From contig QXVZ01019743.1 in the NCBI GenBank assembly GCA_008931825.1, forward strand, positions 1 through 46,056: DNA of 46,056 nucleotides. Reading direction: 5' to 3'. The stretch's first letter is position 1. Each line of letters begins with the position of its first letter. Below the pieces are notes generated by a model, which saw only the letters and a program-made list of their open reading frames with translations, was not told the DNA's origin and searched no databases. Below are positions 11,362-25,200 of the stretch, one piece after another. Made by a program: the position numbers and the translations under genes. The stretch comes from Phallusia fumigata. Lineage: Eukaryota; Chordata; Ascidiacea; Phlebobranchia; Ascidiidae.

Positions 11362-14300
11362 TGCCTGACAAGCTATGAATCGCTTTTTTGCTGTAAGTTA
11401 CTACCGTCGTTTTGTTATTGTTATGCTGTGTTATACTTTGACGTAACCGTGTATGATATTATAGATTACCCTTCATATTTTATTTTATTTAACCATTTTA
11501 GTTTTAGTTGTACGTTTCTGATAAAACGTACAAAAACTGACCGAAACTTTGTTCTCTATTGTAGATTGCAAACAGCGAAACTTATGACATCACATCCGGG
11601 TGAAATATCCCCGCGTGAGCATCAGAAAATCAGCCAAACGTTGCCAAATGACGTTGTCATCGTTCTATAACGTACTTGCACGTGTTAACGTTTTTGTTTC
11701 GTTATGTCGATTTATAATGCTCTGATTGATCATTATATGCATTTCATTACCTCGACAACTGCGTTTTCGCAAACTTTCGCTTTGTTGGTGAATGCGCCTG
11801 TTTTAAGTTGAGTGTATCGTGCCTTTCGTATCCTTATATGCTACGAACCAAAGTTCACAAACATACCAATATTTACATGGTTTCAGTTTTTGTGTTGTGG
11901 TAAAATAAATATGTAGTGGCGAAAATTGTATGTTTAATAGCAAGGTTTCAGTCAGACATACAGGATCAAGAAACGATTTGTTTTGACCTAGTTAGGAGAA
12001 AAGCGTATTACCTACCTTCAGGCCAAGATTTTCCTCCTTAAAGAGGCTAAATTTAACATAATTGAAGCTACTTTTTACAAGTAACTTGGTGGATTCCACA
12101 ACAGAAATGATGATTGTAAAGAACACGAAGCGCCAAAAATTGACTCGGCGTGTTTAACGCAAGGCTATTTATGTGTTCGGGGTCTATGCCTGGTCTTCCC
12201 CGAAACTGTAGGCAAGTCACATTTTTTACGGTCCAGTTGCTGCTTAGTTCGGCTGACCTGGTGTTTCCATATCATGGCAACCACACGGGCTGGCATTTAC
12301 CGCATTGTTGTTATAGGTATCGCTTGGCGAAACAGTTGAATTTTCCACACAATATTTCGAACAAATAAGGTTTGCCATCGACAAACAGAAAGTTTGTGGT
12401 TGGACTAAACATTTAGAAACGCCATAGGATTTGCTCAAAGTCAAGTAGACAAATAAGTTCGGAAAGTAGAAGCGTGTGTTCCAGTCCGAATTGAATGGGC
12501 TCAGCTTTTGTGGTTCCAAAACAACTAGAAAAGGGGAAATGATTCTTTCAGCAAACGCGGTGCAATAAAAGATAAAGGAATCTTGCAGAGAGAAGAAGAT
12601 ACAACTTACATTTCTGCAGGGGTAATGGTCATCAATTCACCGACACGGTTTGTCCCTGGTATTCCCACGTGTCTTAAATTTATTACACAACCAGTCCGCC
12701 CCCAAACAGGATCCCCACTATGATGTGTAATGTTGCGACATATTGGTGCAACGCGACACGCGAGCCAACAGCTTTCCAACCGCCTTACACCCAAGGCGGG
12801 CATGTCTGGGCTCGCCTACCATCTTGCAAAGTCTTACAACCCATTGCTAAATTCGAGAAAAACAATTAGTCCGAACGAACAAGCCGACAGGATGGAAGGT
12901 GTTGCAATCTAACAAGTCTTAAAAATGCTGCCGAGCGTTGCCTCCAAGTCTAGCTCGCTTCGGGTGCGAAGTCCACCCACCAGCTTTGGTATGCTCTCTC
13001 GTCGCTACGCCTACTGCCACGCCCACCAAGTAACTATTTGGATACACTTCGAGTCCAATGCACTCTATGTTCCGATGCAAAGTCCGTTTCTTGACCTCGT
13101 CTGCTAAGTAAATAAATACCACAGCTTTATTCGAAGGTGATGGTGGCGTGCTCGGGGTCGATACGCATGACCGGTCATGCTGTTGTTGTTATGCTAACAA
13201 AGTACAAAAACCTAATTTGCCAATTGTACTTCAGTAACAGGACACGATTTGTTTTAAAAAATTCAAAAGTTATCACCAGAAGATTTGATACGGTGTTTCA
13301 GATTGTCCAACGAAAAGCCACAAATTTTTTGAAATGTTTCTGTTCTCTTAGCTACTGCAATGTTTCCACATTTCACAGCCACCGAATTGGGCAACGTGTC
13401 TAAATTCGACTGCGCCAAACCTCTCCTCGCGGTTGTTGCGCGTTGTTGCATCACAACAGCTACAACAGTCGTTCAAAACATGTGCTTCGATAGAGATAAA
13501 AAGGAGAGAGGGCGGAGTGCTCGTCGAACTCCTGGCTTGCCGGCGGTTAGGTGACATGGCAGTTTTGCTTGTTGTTGAACTCCTCTGGAAATCGCTGACT
13601 CAATAGAATATTCGAGAATGCAGTTGGACGGTTATTGTCCGCAAGTTTTTTTTACCTGACGGGGAAAGATGCTTTCACAGCAGAACGAAAGACACGTTGC
13701 AGGTATTGTGTAACATCGCCAAGGTGAAACCCCGTGCGGTGTCCTCACCTCTCGCACCACTGTTGTGCAATCTCGTGCTATCGTTTCCTGGGGTGTTTTT
13801 GTTAACCGGGGTTGCTATTGAGTGGGACTATCAGGCGTGGACTGGGATCATGAGTTGTAAATGATATCGATTGGTTGACCACGTGAATTTTGCCAATTTT
13901 AGGGCTTAAGGTTTTCATGTCAAATTGATTTAGCATTATGGATGCTTTTAATCAATACAGTTTTGTTTTTGGCTTTTTAATTTAAGTTTTTGAATTTTGA
14001 CTGTCAAATTTGTCACAAAGCATCTGATAACTGGTTCTATTCCATCTTGTATGCATCGGGAACTTTGCTTTTTTCAGTAACTTGTTATGTTTACGCCTGA
14101 CAAGAAAGTGAAAAATGTTGGGCAAATAATTTTAAAGTGCGGATGCTAAATACGCGTTGAGTGCTTACTTGTTACTAATTCAGGCGATTAAAATTTGTCG
14201 ATGTTTCGCCTAATATTTACATCTGGGTGTGTAGAGATACGATTGACGTCACGAACATAACAATGCCGTGAAAACACTCGATTTTAAGGAAATTGATTCT

Positions 14301-14914
14301 ACGAGCGGGGGTAAGGCTGCTCGCAACAGGAGCAGTTACAACTAACGAAAATTCTGTCAAGTGGTTTACATGGTATAAACGATTATTGGAAATCACCTTG
14401 TTGGTATTAAAAGGAATTCTACCTGCCCCAACAGACGGAACACAGCGTTAATGTTTACTCAAGGTACAAGAAAATACAGCACTAACACATGTGGTGCGTT
14501 ACCACCAAACGAGGCAGACCTAACAAGGCTTCTTTGAACTCCGGATACCGTTTAGCGTTCGAGTGGCACTGCAAAACACCGCTGTTGTTTGTCTTCGCCA
14601 TTCCAACGCGCGATTTATTGGCGCTCGACGTTTTTCTTTGAACTGACGATTGAAAGAGTCGTTGGCGGCGCGCGGCCCCAATGGCCCGCCGCCTGAATTG
14701 CTTTGATGGCCCCCGTTAACCGCTCAACAAAAAGGCAGCTCCCCGTTGGCGCTTCCATGCGGTCCGCGACGAAGTTAATCATCACTTGAATCTTTTTAAC
14801 ATTGAAATCAGCGCGACCTCGCCAGGGTTTCCGATGATAAACGTTGCCATGTGCCTCTTGGATACAAAGTGTCGTCGTGTACTTCACGGGCGCTTAAAAG
14901 CCCTTATAGGCCAT

Positions 14915-16788
14915 TGTTCGAAAAAGCAGACTTGCCGCTTCTGGCCTTGGGCAACGTGGCACAGAAAACCCCTTTTCTGAGTTCAGAAACGATTTTTAAC
15001 AAAACAGACAGTCACGACAGGCAATAACATTTAAGTAAACAATGTCCGTTGGGCCCTTCCGGAGCCATTTGCCAGTTGTTTGTCCAACATAGGCGGCCAC
15101 ACAAACCCATGTGAATAGAATGTTTAGGACGAAAACGGAAGGCCTTAGTGGGACATCGCTAAGACAACGAAACATTACACAGTCACTGTAACTGTTAATG
15201 CACCTCCACTTAAGACACGAACAAAGGCGAGCGACAATCGTTGCTCTTTGGGGGTCACTTCTGGTCGTAATGTTAAAACGGATTGAAACCGTGCTGGAGC
15301 CAAACCGACTTGTAATTTTGTTTCCTTGTGACTTGTCGTTGCAACTTTTCCGGCATGAATTTAGCAAGATGTTGCTCGTAAACAGCTTTTGTCTTTAGTG
15401 ACAGAAAAATCTGATTTTTGGTCGAATTATGTAATACAATCATGTTTGGAGCGAGGCTCCTTGTTTAGGCATGTGGATGTGGATCAACACGCTTCACTAA
15501 ACATGCTTGATTCAGTGTTGGAATTCTTCGGAGCACCTGTACCCTTCCCACGCCGCCGATTGACCGTAAATGTTATGAGAAGCAGGAAACATCTTATGTC
15601 AACATGCTCCAGTCATGGGAATCTTAAAACTAACCGTGTAAATTGCGTCTGCGACAGGTGTCTAAGCTGGAAACTATGAGAATGCCAGGGCGGTCCTTTA
15701 GATTCCAAATATGTAGACGAGTCTGGATTGTCGCCTGCCAGTCATTCCATCTCGCTTGTTCAACCCCAGACTATGCCACAGCAGTGGTTACTCACAATGG
15801 TAGATGGCTGGGTCAATTACAAAAAGAAAAGTGTTACTGGATCGGTGTGCNTGTTCGAAAAAGCAGACTTGCCGCTTCTGGCTTTGGGCAACGTGGCACA
15901 GAAAACCCCTTTTCTGAGTTCAGAAACGATTTGTAACAAAACAGACAGTCACGACAGGCAATAACATTTAAGTAAACAATGTCCGTTGGGCCCTTCCGGA
16001 GCCATTTGCCAGTTGTTCGTCCAACATAGGCGGCCACACAAACCCATGTGAATAGAATGTTTAGGACGAAAACGGAAGGCCTTAGTGGGACTTCGCTAAG
16101 ACAACGAAACATTACACAGTCACTGTAACTGTTAATGCACCCCCACTTAAGACACGAACAAAGGCGAGCGACAATCGTTGCTCTCTGGGGGTCACTTCTG
16201 ATCGTAATGTTAAAACGGATTGAAACCGTGCTGGAGCCAAACCGACTTGTAATTTTGTTTCCTTGTGACTTGTCGTTGCAACTTTTCCGGCATGAATTTT
16301 AGCAAGATATTGCTCGTAAACAGCTTTTGTCTTTAGTGACAGAAAAATCTGATTTTTGGTCGAATTATGTAATACAATAATGTTTGGAGCGAGGCTCCTT
16401 GTTTAGGCATGTGGATGTTGATCAACACGCTTCACTAAGCATGTTTGATTCAGTATTGGAATTCTTCGGAGCACCTGTACCCTTCCCACGCCGCCGTATG
16501 ACCGTAAATGTTATGAGGAGCAGGAAACATCTTATGTCAACATGTTGAACTCATGGGAATCTCAAAACGAACCGTGTAAATTGTGTCTGCGACAGGTGTC
16601 TAAGCTGGAAGCTATGAGAATGCCAGGGCGGTCCTTTAGATTCCAAATAAGTAGACGAGTCTGGATTGTCGCCTGCCAGTCATTCCATCTCGCTTGTTCA
16701 ACCCCAGACTATGCCACAGCAGTGGTTACTCACAATGGTAGATGGTTGGGTCAATTACAAAAAAGAGAGTGTTACTGGATCGGTGTGC
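14915..16788. repeat. 936-bp contig-end overlap left unmerged around a single N (haplotype duplicate)
   Basis: Copy 1 is 14915-15850 and copy 2 is 15852-16788, separated by the N at 15851. Copy 2 begins exactly at the N with TGTTCGAAAAAGC. Copy 1 ends exactly at the N with GATCGGTGTGC, which in copy 2 continues into new sequence. The copies differ by scattered substitutions and small indels. This is what two overlapping contigs from divergent haplotypes look like when joined without merging; it is not a biological tandem repeat. No coding capacity was recognised in either copy. Confidence 0.85.
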
Positions 16789-19700
16789 ACCTCTCCATAA
16801 ACGGTCAGGAGTAATTTGATATGGCATACCTGACAACAAAGTCACGCGCCTCAAGGGCTGTGTTTTAACTGGTCGACACGCCGATTTCCGCTTGAAGGCG
16901 CGGTGGAAGGTGTGCGTTGGGCGTGAGGGAATCGTCACGTGACCGCCAGCGGATCTGTGGCGCGTTGCCGGAGGTGGTATGACGGCGACCAGGCGAAAAT
17001 TGATGGAGGTTTTGCTGTGGGACGTGCATAGATGCATTGACGCTGAAACGTGACAGACTTCACGAAAAAGTGAAATGGGCGATGTTACGTGGGATAAAGG
17101 GCTAGTTTGGTGTAAATTGCGTTTCGCGTCCCTTGTATGAACTCTACCTCACCCAAATTTATAAAATGTTTCATATCGGATGAGCCCAACTTTCCCAATC
17201 CTGAAAATAGAAAATACCACCACAGGTTTGGGTCTGCAGTGAGACAACATCGTTTACTGACTGTTTGAGAACGGTTGAGGGAGCAAGGGTTAATCCAGTA
17301 AAAAGGCAGTCGTTGTGCGAATGGTAATAAAAACTGCCCATCTTAAAATAGCCTTAGGATCCTAAGTTCAAGACGCAGTGTGTGAAAAGCTGATCCGATC
17401 TATAAGTGGCTACAAAAATAGGCGGCGAACTATCCGAGTTGCCTTTATCAAGCAGCAACCTAGCAAAATTTGCGAACGCTGCCACTTATATCGACTAATT
17501 TGGGCAAAAATAAACTTCTCGCGCGGCGGAGGGCCTTGATTAAATGCGGTTCGCGCGGGAAGTAAGGTGTGACTTGCGAGGACACTGTGACTGTGCCACA
17601 ACTTTGCCACCCACAGCATAAGATGGGGCGTGGGAAGTGAAGAGTTCACTCTTGTGAATCACAAAGCCCATCCGTTCCCTCTCACGCCTGACAAATCAAA
17701 GCACCGCGGCACCTTGCTTGTTCCGCGTTTGATCACAGGGACCCGCTGTTGGTTGCCTTGTTCAGTCTGGATGCCTTTGTACTCACTAATGTTTTCAGGT
17801 GACGCGCCACTGGTTTGGCGCGCGCCGTAGCTGTATTCTGTACCTGCCGGTCGTTCAACTAATTTAGCTAAAAATTTAACCATCTTTTATCATTTCTACG
17901 GGCCTTGAATCAAATTTATCGGAGTAAAAATATCAAAAAGACGGCAATGAGCAATACTGCACACGCTCGTGCGAATCTTTTTGGCAAAGTCATATGTTAA
18001 TCTGCTTATATCGTATTTTCGACCTCGACGTCGACCTAACTGTAAACTTAGCATGCGTCGAACGCCTGTGTTAGTCCATGTAATCCAATCTCGTCAGGAT
18101 TAAGGTGCCAATCAAACCGGTTTCAAGACATGTGACATTTCATTTACGCCAAACATTCCAAGCGGTATTTTTTACCAGATAGAAACGAAACTGGTATAGC
18201 AAGAACTGTTTCAGTATAATTTTTTTCTTTCGAAACAGATGAATTTCTCACAGAAGCGTGCAAGTAGTTGGAGACCGAGTTAATAGGCACCTGTGCCAGC
18301 ATGTCGCTTCTGGATGTAAATCGTACGACGGATTAACCAACATAACGCTTAAGAACTGGTTTGCGTACTTTACACAAGAATAGAATCAAGTTCGGACACC
18401 TCTACGCAAATCAGCCGAGCGACTGCAAACAGACACTTCTACTTTGGAACATAATGGCGCAAATAACGTAAAATGTCTTTTACATCAATGTCCAAAAAAG
18501 CGCAAGTGTTAAAAAATAAACTAAACGCAAATCCTACCAACATTAGCATTAGCCCGATAAGTATGTTGGTTTACATAAACATATATCCAGCACGGTGCTT
18601 TTGCATAGACTAGCCCAATAACAATAAATTGGCACACCTTGTACAGGTCCAATTTTGATGGGCGAGGCGTAAAACGTGACAGAGTCGAACTTTTTCCGTC
18701 CACTGGATCGACGATGGCCGATTACAAATGGCGCCAGGCAAATGTTTGGGTGTTCCCGCAACTATCGAACATATGCGATTTACATACACTCCGCCATACG
18801 GCCGAGTGGCGGCTTGCGGTTGGGGAACGCATGCTTATGAATAGAAATTGCGAAAGGTGATACTCGGGAAGAGAAGCAGCTGAATTTAAATTGCCTTCCT
18901 TCGTTTTAAACACTCTGGAATTTCAGTAATTAGCATGGGGAAAAACTGCAAGTCCTTTTTTAAGTACCAGGTCATATTAAGATCTTGTGAATCCCCATGA
19001 ACAGGTGCAAGCAGTCAGTCCCCCCCAAAATGCCAGGCTAAAAATAAACACACATGGGTGTATTTAGCTCTTGCGCTTAACCACATCCGGTATTCAGACT
19101 ACAAAAACAAAACATGTTATGGTCTGAAGAGGAAAAATATGCACCGGGCACGTTTCAAGGTGTTTGGGTTTTACCAGGTCAGCGCTGAGAGGAGAGATGC
19201 GAAAGTTATTTTGAATTCAGCCGTTCGCATCCGCACTTGCCGGCGGCTTATGCTAATTTTGAGCTTTCGCTTGCCTGATTGGTTTTGAGAAACGACTGCT
19301 AAGCCTTACAGACAAGATCGTGGCGCGCCCGGCCCAGGGAACAAACTTCCAGGGTCATCGCTCGAACACGGGGGCAAAAAACTGTTTATCCAAGTTTTCT
19401 CCACGGGGATACGCGACCTGATCGTCCCCAAGTTGGAGGTAACCTGTGCCCCGGGGTGTTGTGATAGCCGACGATGCATCCTTCTTAAAGCCTGGCCTTG
19501 CAGAGGCGTTCACCTTTCTGAAGGATTAGCATGTGCGACGGAAAGTGCTGATAACGATTCGCACTGCTATAAGCGTACGCAAATGGGATGAAACGTGTCG
19601 CAGTTAAGCCGAATGCGGTCGCAGTTTGCTGCAACAATTAGGGACATGGTCGGCGCAAATTATATGTACAGAAATACACCGAATGACTTCACTGGCATGT

Positions 19701-22078
19701 TATTAAAAGCCACGTTCACTTTGTCGTAGCCTTGCTGTATAGAGCCCAAAGTCCAAATACATGAAAAACACGTAACTGTATTTGGTAAATTACTTTTTCT
19801 CAGATGAGGAATCACTGCTGGTAAAATTAAACCAAAATGCCAACACGCCGTTAATCAACGTGGCGGGATATTAAATCAGTTTCCTTCCATCTGATACTGA
19901 CCCACGAACTTTTTGCGCAATAAATCACCGACATGGTTTACGAGTCGCTCAGCACAACACCTCGCACAAGCGTAGAAGTAACAAATTTGGAATTCCGCGG
20001 TTTCACTACCCAATATATTCGTTTTGTTCCATTGCGAAACTAGATTTTCAGGTTGCCCGGTATTCTACAGTGAGTCACACTTGGGGCAGTGAACGTCGGG
20101 TTCACGCGCGCAGAGCTGCTGTGAGAAAAGCAAACCCTTCCTATCGTTGTGGTAAGTCGATAGTTGAACGTCCGATCTCACACTACAGTCACGGCCAAAG
20201 CGCGCCAAGCGGCGCACCGTACAAATAATCAAAGGCACGGATGTGGCTTTCCGTCGGCCGACATTTACCAAGTGTCACCCGCGCTCGTTTAGCAGGACGG
20301 AAGGCTTCACGGTTGAATGTCGCTCGGCAGCCGCCAAGCAGGATTTGTAGCAACACGGTAATTGTTAGGTGCATTTCCTATGCCCATTGTGGCCTTGCGC
20401 TGTCCGGATACCGCAGACGCCAGTTAATATTTCCGTTTCAGTGTTGTGCAGTGCTTTAGGTTGTGATTTGGCTGACTGCGGAAAAAGCCAGCCCCCGTTC
20501 TGAAATATCCTGTGCCTTTCTTCAAAGAGTAGGCCGCCTTTCAATTTTCGATGATAATCACAGGCAATTTTGATAAAAACCAGGCGAAATTGCTGGTTCG
20601 CCTACTTTGCATAGTATATTGGAACATTTTGTTAATGCAAGTTTTATCTCAAATGTATGACGTTAAATCTTAGCTTCACTGTGTTTTGTATGCTATTCTC
20701 TTTTAAGGTGCTTCAGTCTGATGCTGATTGAGATTTTGCATTTTAAATTTACACACTTTTTCTCACGTTTCTTCCTGAAGTTGAACAAAATATTTACTGT
20801 TCACGTTTTATTTGAAAAAATAAATTCAGAATGCACAAGGTCGATAAAAGCAAGTTTGAGTGTATGCGACAAATAAACACAATAATAACAAAAGCAAACA
20901 AGTAAAACAATCGGGCATAGCAAAATCAGTAAACTCAGTCGATGGATCGACTCGTTTTGTTTGCCCACATGGGCAAAACCACGTCACGTGAAAGGCAGGA
21001 TCACATGGTTGCACAGTAGCGAGGCTGCTGCACATCCGCTACAGCTGTGTTGTCAACCCATGACAGTGATTCGCGCTTCGGTCTGAGGCGCGAGAAACGC
21101 TTGTCGAATGATGCGGTGGGTTTCGATGTATTAAATGATGCAGTTGATTGGAGAGTTTAAAAATTCTGAAAAAGTGATAAAAACCTGATTAGTTTCATCG
21201 CATCAATATAAATAGTGTTATTTTATGCTTAAATAACGTGCACATGAATAAAACTGAATTAAACTTTAATAAAACTTTAAGAGTTAAACTGCATTGAAAC
21301 TCAATTTACCTTTGGCATAATTTCCAATGGTTTCTTTTACTGGACAGCGTCCATCTCCCAGCAGTAACGTGGCCAAACTGATCTGCGTAAGTCAGGGTTC
21401 TCTCATCAGTCTTCTGAATCCTTGAGTGCTTAACTTCGCAGATGGCATCAGGCCGTTGGCGACTGGATTCGCGTGGAAGTCGTGAACAACTTGTTTTCGC
21501 TGAGGCAGGCTTGCTGCGCCGCTCGTATTGGTTTTGAGCAATATTGTGTGCGCTTGCCTGTTTCAAGATAAAGCTCATGCTAGATGCAATCCCTGTCTTT
21601 ATCAAGAAATCAACAGTGTAATATACATTGTGACCTCTTTGTCAACAAGTTGCACGTTTCACGTACAGTCAGTTTTTGTAACTAGACATTCTAGTTTCTT
21701 CTTAGGCACTGCATAATATCTTCTCAATTCATCGGTGTACGATTCGTAAAAATATAGTCCATGTTTCATTTGTACTTGCAAGTTTTCCTCGGCAACGCCT
21801 CCGCCGCGCTTCTTGTTTGAAAATATACATCCATGTTTTGTACAGTTTTAGTAGCAGCTTCTCACCAAATCCAACAGCTATTCGCTCTGTCTGTGCTTTG
21901 TGTTTTGCGCCTCACATCAATATATACTGCTGGGCTGCCAGACAGTGCGAGGCAAGAAAAAAAGGCGCGCATCAAAGAGAGAGTAAGCAGAGGAGCACAC
22001 GGGGAGTTTCAGAACGCGTGATGGTCAGGTTTCGCGAACTGGCTGGGAGTCGGAAAAACACGAGTAGATCCTCGTTCC
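16789..22078. other. Stretch with no recognised gene
   Basis: Only short unassigned open frames on both strands are present. No RNA gene, mobile-element protein or repeat array was recognised. CpG is frequent throughout. Confidence 0.45.
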
Positions 22079-22299
22079 CGTTTGCAATATTCCCCTCATA
22101 TAAAAGTCGTAATTGGAAAACTTCTCGAAAGTGTACAACATTGTTTTTAATTTCGCGTTTCTAAAGCAAGGCATTGCATGTAAAATTANCGTTTGCAATA
22201 TTCCCCTCATATAAAAGTCGTAATTGGAAAACTTCTCGAAAGTGTACAACATTGTTTTTAATTTCGCGTTTCTAAAGCAAGGCATTGCATGTAAAATTA
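22079..22299. repeat. Identical 110-bp overlap around a single N (assembly join)
   Basis: Bases 22079-22188 and 22190-22299 are the same 110 bp (starting CGTTTGCAATATTCCCCTC), with the N at 22189 between them. As at 15851, the second copy starts and the first copy ends exactly at the N, so this is an unmerged contig overlap. Confidence 0.9.
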
Positions 22300-25200
22300 T
22301 CACTGGATGTTTTTCCTGTTCAAACATCAGCAATTTGCAACAGGTTTACCATTTTATTTGGGAAAGGCGTTCCGGAACTGGAACAGTTTTTAATGTTATT
22401 TTTTCATTCATACCAAATTTATCTTGACAGCTGTTTGCTGATTACTGATAGGCCAGTAGTTGTGTTTGTGCCTGTATGCAGTTATCTAAGTTTGAAATCA
22501 GTTGAAAGCACAAATGTCGGCATAGAAACTATCTCCAGTTTTTCCAAACACCAGTGCGCGTGGATGTAACTCGTAAGACGGAGGCTTGGCCAAATTTGTA
22601 GATGTGCTCTTCGTGCTCGCACAAGCACCGTCGATTTAAGATTATAGCAACCAACGACGCCGTGTAAACATTGGTATCGAACGGCGCCCACCGTAAATGG
22701 ATGATTTGCTGGCTGTGCGATCACCAGGCCGTGTACTTTGCAGATCGCTACCTTATATGCGAGTTGGCGAAGTGGTCAGCAAACACAATGCTACAATTTT
22801 AATAATCGTAAATTTCACTTATTCGTCGGGTGCAGTTCCGGTACAGTGACACAGCGTTTGAACCTATTCCTGCCGCTGGCATACGACCGGCGGTTTGGAT
22901 GTTCAATAATCTGTTTAAATATTTATCGCAAATTGCGGGATTAAGTGGCCTTGAACACCGATGCAGCATGCCATTAGTATTTCCCTCGATCAGTGTTTGA
23001 AAGCAGGAAGGCTTGGGCCGATTGTACAAATCTTGTTCGGTGGCGACTTGAAATTACAGTTAATTTCTGCGCCGCAGCTCGAAAGACGTCAATGCGCAGG
23101 CAATTGGTCTCGAGCTTGATTCGCCGGTGGTAATCTTCTCACAGTTGCCCGTGGAAAAGTAAGCAAATCGACATTGGGAGCGCCACAAACGTGATCAGGC
23201 GGCAGGCACTTTTCGCTGGTAATGACCCCTCGGGCCCGAGCCGAACGCAGCAATGAGCGGTGGCAAGGCGTCGGCCTCACCCTACAAAACAAAGCCCTGC
23301 ACCGCTTCAGTCAGCGAAAATTGACACCCGCTTTGGTGATCCGGTCTTTGGCACTCATTTGTAAATTGCTTCGCCGCTTTTGCTCGTTGGTTACCGGAAA
23401 TTTCGCCCTGCTGCTGCAGCACATTCGCTGTCCAGGAAGCGTGGGAATGCTTCCTGAGTGTTTTTATTCGGATGTTCCTGAGGAAGTATCAACTTTTACG
23501 CTCGACAATTATAAATGCCGCCCGAAATAGAACGGCGACCGTTTTTTCTCGTAATTAGCAAGCTGCTTCTCAAAAGCATCTTTGTTACGCAAAAACCATC
23601 ACCAATAAAATGTGTCAAAACTTGCTGTGTCTCCTATTTTGTAGTGGTTGTACAACTCCCGGCTGAACAAAAAACTTCCCTTTTCAGTTCGACTGAATTA
23701 ATGTAAAGCAGCCTTCGGAGTGTAATGGGGGTTAAACGTGATAGACAGTAACGATATATGGTTAAAGGAAGCACTCTCTACAATGGTAATTATTTCGGTG
23801 GCCTTAGATTGCTGCAGACGATTTCCGGGCGCTTCGTCTCGCAATCAAGGGTTCACGCCGCGCCGCATTCTGCCCAGTCTGTTGTTTCCGACACTGGGAA
23901 CCGCTTGAACCCGGCACTGGCGCGTCACAATCTGGGTGGCAGTGCTGCTGTGAGTCAACCAGTGCGCTTTACACGTCGTCGACTTGCGTTTCTCATCAGC
24001 ACGAATTCGAAAACGCGCCGACTTTCATTTAAAGCCCGGACAGGAAACGACTCTGCAAGTTTTATTTGCTCTTCTCCGTGTGCGCATATTTCAATGTCAT
24101 TCCCAAGCCTGGCGCGTCGTTTCAATGCTCGATAAGGTGTCGTCTGACGTGAGCAGTCGGTGAAAGTTGTGTAATGAGACTATGTGATGATGTACCCTGT
24201 TGTTTGCATTGCGCGCTCATTAGTACATATGTCAACCATGCCATCTTCCACAGTCTTATCACATGCAAATGCAACACAACTCTGTTGATACATTAAAACC
24301 GCGAAAACATGCGCTCTTTTATTGAACTTACATTAAAAGGAAAGTCCTAATTAGGCAAGGAGTTAAGTAGTGTTAAAGCGAAACGTGGTGAAAACACATG
24401 TTCGTGAATAATTGGTTTGTAATCAAGCTTATTAACTTGGCTGCACCAACAAAAAAACGAATTCCGATTTAGATCTTATCAGTGGGTGCAGAATTTCAAC
24501 ACTACGATTTTTATCCTAATGGACTGCAGGTAATATCATCAAGGGGCTTTAAATAAGCTGGTAATGTCGCGGCTGCGCAGCAGACACCAAGTTTGTAATA
24601 ACAAACCTCGGTTATTCAGAGTTCATGGGGTATACAACCCGACTTTAAACTGTCATTAGACGCGGCAAAACCCAGGTTATCGGCCCTCCGCTAACTACAA
24701 TATGCATTTTGGATGGGAAAGTCTGTGTATTTTCATAACGTCGAGATACAGGCAATTACATACTTGCAAGCTTGCTAAAGAAGCGTGGGCGCAGATACGG
24801 GGGTTGTTTTTCAATGTTGGTATGTTTGCAATTTGCAAGCAATGCGTTTGGGCCTGTTCAATAAATGCGGTGCAGTAACACCTAAACAATTAGTTTTGAT
24901 TTTGTAGCAATATGAAAGGGATACCATATCCAAGGCTATGAAATTGGTCGAAAGAATGATTAACAGGTTTCGATGACTTTGAATATTCCGAAAGCCACCA
25001 AAGGGTTTCAACCGAAACTGCAAAGTAAGAGAAACATTCCAGGACGAGGTATAGTAGTTTCAGTAAACATTTTTTGAGTTCATTACAATGACTTTCCGCT
25101 TTCTATGTCGCCTTCCAAACAATGAAAGCCGTCGTAATATAATATGGGCATGGCGCCCGAGGTGACGCGGGGGCCTTGTGCAGCCGACCCCAAACAAACC

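Larger units (their letters stand above)
9582..14914. other. Gene-poor, CpG-containing stretch
   Basis: Upstream flank of the RWD-GTPase gene. Short open frames occur on both strands but none shows a recognisable domain, and several overlap on opposite strands as expected by chance. The only element with some support is the TATA-type promoter candidate near 10665 with unassigned reading frames behind it. Confidence 0.5.

Noticed and set aside
14996-16112. Repeated open frames on both strands in the 936-bp duplicate, which look conserved between copies
   Set aside because: The copies are alleles of one contig overlap, so similarity between them is not evidence of coding; no domain recognised.
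18800-18870. GGCCGAGTGGCGGC, resembling a tRNA A-box
   Set aside because: No B-box (GGTTCGA-like) and no acceptor stem could be formed.
22755-22830. tRNA-like A-box (TTGGCGAAGTGGTCAGCA)
   Set aside because: No matching B-box or cloverleaf at the required distance.
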